Of a stretch of DNA of 64,000 bases, positions 60,963 through 64,000 are shown one piece after another. How positions within the stretch are numbered: the stretch's first letter is position 1; every line of letters starts with the position of its first letter. Origin of the DNA: Eisenibacter elegans DSM 3317 (GTDB lineage: Bacteria > Bacteroidota > Bacteroidia > Cytophagales > Microscillaceae). The position numbers were made by a program, and so were the translations under genes. The DNA is taken from contig NZ_AUMD01000011.1 in NCBI RefSeq assembly GCF_000430505.1, positions 598,020 to 662,019 on the forward strand. Direction: 5' to 3'. Under the pieces are notes generated by a model that saw only the letters and a program-made list of their open reading frames with translations, did not search any database and was not told the DNA's origin.

Positions 60963-60970
60963 TATCTTTG
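60963..60970 (+). promoter_or_regulatory. Putative -7 box of tex
   Basis: TATCTTTG, 72 bases before the ATG. The nearest TTG is 12 bases upstream, so only the -7 part is convincing. Confidence 0.4.
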
Positions 60971-61041
60971 CTCATAAGAATCGCATTAGTTTCTCATTAC
61001 ATTACTACATACTCAATTTCTTCACTCTTGGGACTTCTGTT

Positions 61042-63336
61042 ATGACACAACTCACGCACGCCCAAAAAATCGCAGAGGAGCTGCAAATCACTGACCGTCA
61101 AGTACGTGCTACGGTACACCTGTTGGACGAAGGAGCGACCGTACCCTTTATCGCACGCTATCGCAAGGAAGTTACAGACTCCCTCGACGAGGTCTTCATT
61201 ACCCAAATCAGAGACCGCATTGCGCAGCTGCGCGAGCTTGACAAACGCCGAGAGGCCATCCTCAAATCTATCGAAGAGCAGGGTAAACTTACCCCCGAAT
61301 TGGTCGACAAAATCGCCCAAGCCGAAACAATGACTATCCTCGAAGATTTGTACCTGCCTTACAAGCCCAAGCGACGCACCCGCGCTACCATCGCCAGAGA
61401 AAAAGGCTTGGAGCCACTCGCCGACCAGATTTTCAGCCAAGAATCGCTCGACCTTGAAACCATCGCAGCCGCCTTTATCGACGAGGAAAAAGGAGTAGCC
61501 AATATCGACGAGGCTTTGGCAGGCGCTAGAGACATCATCGCCGAGCACATCAACGAACACCAAGAGGCGCGTGCGGCCGTGCGCGAACTCTTCTACCAAC
61601 AAGGCACATTCAAAACCCGTGTCTTGCCTGATAAAGAGAACGACTCCAAAGCTCTCAAATACAAAGACTATTTTGAGTGGAGTGAGCCGCTCGAAAGCGC
61701 TCCTTCTCACCGCATCCTAGCTATGCGCCGCGCCGAAAAAGAAGGGATAATCGCCCTCGAAATCAGCCCTGATGATGACCACGCCATCGAGGTCCTAGAG
61801 CGCAAATTTGTCAAAGGCCATCACAGTACTGCCGAGCAAGTCAAACTCGCCGTCAAAGACAGCTACAAACGCCTGATGAAGTCTTCGATGGAAACTGAAG
61901 TGCGTCTGGAATCCAAAAAACGCGCCGAGACAGAAGCCATCCGTGTATTTGCCGACAACCTGCGCGAGCTGCTACTCGCTTCCCCCTTGGGGCAAAAGCG
62001 CATTCTGGCCATCGACCCGGCCTTCCGTACTGGTTGCAAAGTCGTTTGCCTCGATGCCCAAGGCAACCTCCTGCACAACGATGTCATCTTCCCCGACCGC
62101 CGTGCTATCGAAGCCTCTGCCAAGCTCTTACAGTATTGCCAAGAGTATCAAATCGAGGCCGTGGCCATCGGCAACGGTACTGCCAGCCGCGAAACCGAAA
62201 CCTTCGTCAAAGCAGTAGGCTTGCCCTCCAACATCCCCATCGTAATTGTCAACGAAAGCGGCGCTTCGGTCTATTCTGCTTCTGAGGTAGCGCGTGAGGA
62301 GTTTGCCGATTACGACTTGACCGTGCGCGGCGCTGTCTCTATCGGTCGCCGCCTAGCCGACCCCCTAGCCGAGCTGGTCAAAATTGACCCCAAAGCCATC
62401 GGCGTAGGGCAATACCAACACGATGTAGACCAAAACGCTCTCAAACAAAGCCTCGATGATGTAGTAGTAAGCTGCGTAAACGCCGTAGGGGTAGAAGTCA
62501 ACACTGCCAGCAAACAACTCCTGACCTATGTATCGGGCTTAGGGCCACAGTTGGCGCAGAATATCGTAGAATACCGCCGCCAAAACGGACCTTTCAAGTC
62601 GCGTACAGAACTCAAAAAGGTCAGCCGCTTGGGCGACAAAGCCTTTGAACAGTGCGCCGGATTCTTACGCATCCAAAATGCCGAACACCCTCTCGACCGC
62701 AGTGCTGTTCACCCCGAAAGCTATCCTGTGGTAGCGCAAATGGCCAAAGACCTTAACTGCTCCATTACCGACCTGATGGAAAAAGAAGCGCTCCGCAAAC
62801 AAATTGACCTCAAGCGTTACATCACCGATACCGTCGGCCTGCCTACGCTGCAAGATATTCTCCAAGAGCTGGCCAAGCCCGGGCGTGACCCACGTGAAGG
62901 CTTTGAAACCTTCTCCTTTGCCGAAGGTGTAAACGAAATCGAAGACGTACGTGTAGGGATGGAGCTCAACGGCATCATCACCAACGTAACCAACTTCGGT
63001 GCTTTTGTAGACCTTGGGGTACACGTCAATGGCCTGATTCATATCAGCAATCTATCGAATGAATATGTAGCCAACCCTGCCGAAGTCGTAAAGGTAAACC
63101 AGCAGGTAAAAGTAACTGTGCTCGAAGTAGATCTAGAGCGCAAGCGCATTGGTCTTTCACTCGTAGGCAAAGACAATCGCAAAGGCGGCGGAGGAGGAGC
63201 CAAACCCAGCGGCAAACCTGCCCAAAAAGGAAGTAACAATACCCGCCCTGCCGGACGGCGCGAAAACACACAGGAGGTTCCCGAAGGAGACCTACAAGCC
63301 AAACTCGCCGCCCTCAAAAACAAATTCGGCAAGTAA
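61042..63336 (+). CDS. tex: Tex, RNA-binding transcription accessory protein
   Basis: Conserved cytoplasmic nucleic-acid-binding protein related to eukaryotic Spt6. Order: helical N-terminal domain (QLTHAQKIAEELQITDRQVRATVHLLDEGATVPFIARYRKE), YqgF-homology domain (ILAIDPAFRTGCKVVCLDAQG, about 317-340; AIGNGTASRETETFV), helix-hairpin-helix region (LGPQLAQNIVEYRRQNGPF, about 495-515), and an S1 RNA-binding domain (VGMELNGIITNVTNFGAFVDL, about 637-712). The C-terminal 50 residues are Gly/Lys/Pro-rich. Length of 764 is normal. A terminator follows at 63362-63392. Confidence 0.97.
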   Translation: MTQLTHAQKIAEELQITDRQVRATVHLLDEGATVPFIARYRKEVTDSLDEVFITQIRDRIAQLRELDKRREAILKSIEEQGKLTPELVDKIAQAETMTILEDLYLPYKPKRRTRATIAREKGLEPLADQIFSQESLDLETIAAAFIDEEKGVANIDEALAGARDIIAEHINEHQEARAAVRELFYQQGTFKTRVLPDKENDSKALKYKDYFEWSEPLESAPSHRILAMRRAEKEGIIALEISPDDDHAIEVLERKFVKGHHSTAEQVKLAVKDSYKRLMKSSMETEVRLESKKRAETEAIRVFADNLRELLLASPLGQKRILAIDPAFRTGCKVVCLDAQGNLLHNDVIFPDRRAIEASAKLLQYCQEYQIEAVAIGNGTASRETETFVKAVGLPSNIPIVIVNESGASVYSASEVAREEFADYDLTVRGAVSIGRRLADPLAELVKIDPKAIGVGQYQHDVDQNALKQSLDDVVVSCVNAVGVEVNTASKQLLTYVSGLGPQLAQNIVEYRRQNGPFKSRTELKKVSRLGDKAFEQCAGFLRIQNAEHPLDRSAVHPESYPVVAQMAKDLNCSITDLMEKEALRKQIDLKRYITDTVGLPTLQDILQELAKPGRDPREGFETFSFAEGVNEIEDVRVGMELNGIITNVTNFGAFVDLGVHVNGLIHISNLSNEYVANPAEVVKVNQQVKVTVLEVDLERKRIGLSLVGKDNRKGGGGGAKPSGKPAQKGSNNTRPAGRRENTQEVPEGDLQAKLAALKNKFGK

Positions 63337-63361
63337 ACCCTGTATGCTGCTAATAAACCAC

Positions 63362-63392
63362 AAAACCCTGTCAAGAAAATGGCAGGGTTTTT
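63362..63392 (+). terminator. Terminator after tex
   Basis: AAAACCCTG pairs with CAGGGTTTT around a 12-base loop, then TTCGC; stem of nine pairs, 26 bases after the stop. Confidence 0.75.
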
Positions 63393-63440
63393 CGCTTTAT
63401 GTGCTGTTGCCTCATAAGCAAAAGACGATTTTTTTGGAGG

Positions 63441-63512
63441 GGCTTACCCTTCGAGCCGGGCATCGCTTGCGCTAGCATCCTTCGCACTCTCGTGCTCGGA
63501 TGTTCCTAAGCC
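63441..63512. other. Nested-hairpin element of unknown nature
   Basis: Three stems lie inside one another: GGCTTA (63441-63446) with TAAGCC (63507-63512); CATCC (63476-63480) with GGATG (63498-63502); GCAC (63484-63487) with GTGC (63492-63495). The stretch is GC-richer than what follows and has no reading frame. It stands between the tex terminator and the promoter cluster. It may be a REP-like repeat or part of a structured RNA. Confidence 0.4.
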
Positions 63513-63615
63513 GCTTATGCCTGTGTAAGCTTCCTATTTCATCTTCTATCAAAGATTTTTCTCTATGACAGTCAGTGGTTTAGGGTTTTTGGGCAAAAAA
63601 AACGGGGTATGCTGC

Positions 63616-63645
63616 TTGCGAATTGGTGTTGCGTGCTTACCTTTG
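63616..63645 (+). promoter_or_regulatory. Tandem promoter P1
   Basis: TTG 63616-63618, 19-base spacer, TACCTTTG 63638-63645, then CACTCCCAAAACGATGGG. First of four promoters in a row. Confidence 0.75.
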
Positions 63646-63712
63646 CACTCCCAAAACGATGGGATGTGGCATTTGCCGCGAGAGAGAGGTTGAAAAAAGT
63701 TTGCTAAAAAGT

Positions 63713-63742
63713 TTGGAGTTAACAAAAGCTTGCTTACCTTTG
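63713..63742 (+). promoter_or_regulatory. Tandem promoter P2
   Basis: TTG 63713-63715, 19-base spacer, TACCTTTG 63735-63742, then CACTCCCAAAACGATGGG as in P1. Confidence 0.75.
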
Positions 63743-63816
63743 CACTCCCAAAACGATGGGGATGTTTGAGAAAGGGATTGCAGAAGTTTGTTGAAAAAAT
63801 AAAGTTGTCCAAAAGC

Positions 63817-63847
63817 TTGCACAGTTTAATAACGGCGCTTACCTTTG
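63817..63847 (+). promoter_or_regulatory. Tandem promoter P3
   Basis: TTG 63817-63819, 20-base spacer, TACCTTTG 63840-63847, then CACTCCG. Confidence 0.75.
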
Positions 63848-63924
63848 CACTCCGAACCCTTTGTAAAAATCAAGTTTTACAGCAGTGAGCTTCGAAACAA
63901 TCTCAAATTTTTTTTCACTTTTAT

Positions 63925-63955
63925 TTGGTGGTTTAAAAAATACCACTTACCTTTG
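63925..63955 (+). promoter_or_regulatory. Tandem promoter P4
   Basis: TTG 63925-63927, 20-base spacer, TACCTTTG 63948-63955, then CACTCCCAATTCGGGG. No gene begins before the window ends at 64000. Confidence 0.75.
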
Positions 63956-64000
63956 CACTCCCAATTCGGGGAAATCAGAGGGGAAGAAAGTTGAAAAGGG

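Noticed and set aside
63616..63970. Possible CRISPR-like or tandem repeat array
   Set aside because: The repeated word TTACCTTTGCACTCC is accompanied by TTG 19-20 bases upstream in all four cases, and spacers have similar sequence; these are promoters.

Overview
The window looks like a chromosomal segment of a member of the Bacteroidota, most likely a gliding Cytophagales-type bacterium. The evidence is type IX secretion (T9SS) C-terminal sorting domains of both kinds (gliding-associated type at about 5060-5322; type A at about 50470-50727 and 55870-56131), TonB-dependent receptors, a GLPGLI protein, a RemB/Wzi-like outer-membrane protein, a Bacteroidetes-type sigma-54, and promoters of the form TTG-N18..20-TAnnTTTG. 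No species is named because nothing in the window fixes one. Base composition looks close to balanced in core genes and clearly AT-richer around 31.4-33.3 kb, 36.2-37.0 kb and 45.8-46.3 kb (judged by eye).

Layout. 0-6.3 kb: cell-division-type coiled-coil protein, a small unknown protein, a TPR protein, DUF2911, a secreted PKD protein and a BASS transporter. 6.3-12.2 kb: AlbA_2 protein, small outer-membrane protein, a predicted small RNA (minus strand, about 7748-7885), signal peptidase I, an M23/LysM envelope hydrolase, a decayed secreted-protein gene and a lipoprotein. 12.3-18.5 kb: histone-deacetylase-like hydrolase, BioA, PurA, an alpha/beta hydrolase, LpxB. 19.0-25.4 kb: a polysaccharide export locus (glycosyltransferase, Wza-like, Wzc-like tyrosine kinase, CpsB-like phosphatase, NAD-dependent epimerase) with its own good promoter at 20210. 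25.5-28.8 kb: TPR protein, ComA-like phosphosulfolactate synthase, DUF368/PopT-like undecaprenyl-phosphate carrier. 29.1-31.3 kb: dihydrolipoyl dehydrogenase and a small unknown protein. 31.4-33.3 kb: an AT-rich two-gene module, GHKL ATPase plus a protein with a nuclease-like C-terminus, overlapping by four bases. 33.4-36.2 kb: a TonB-dependent receptor under a TPP riboswitch. 37.1-40.7 kb: GLPGLI protein and Oar-like receptor. 40.8-41.0 kb: two identical tRNA-Arg(ACG) genes in tandem. 41-45.7 kb: PAP2-like protein, RpoN, RemB/Wzi-like protein. 46.3-56.1 kb: two giant paralogous T9SS-secreted proteins built from a repeated module of about 150 residues with two conserved cysteines. 56.3-63.3 kb: alpha/beta hydrolase, ABC-F ATPase, membrane-anchored SpoIIE-type phosphatase, Tex. 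63.4-64.0 kb: a hairpin-rich element and four tandem strong promoters firing rightward out of the window, probably into an rRNA operon.

Themes. Much of the window serves the cell surface: lipid A (LpxB), polysaccharide export and lipid-carrier recycling, peptidoglycan hydrolysis, protein export, nutrient receptors and T9SS cargo. The least explained items are the GHKL-ATPase/nuclease-like pair, the predicted small RNA, a dispersed intergenic repeat that often sits just upstream of genes and points into them, and the cysteine-containing module of the giant proteins.
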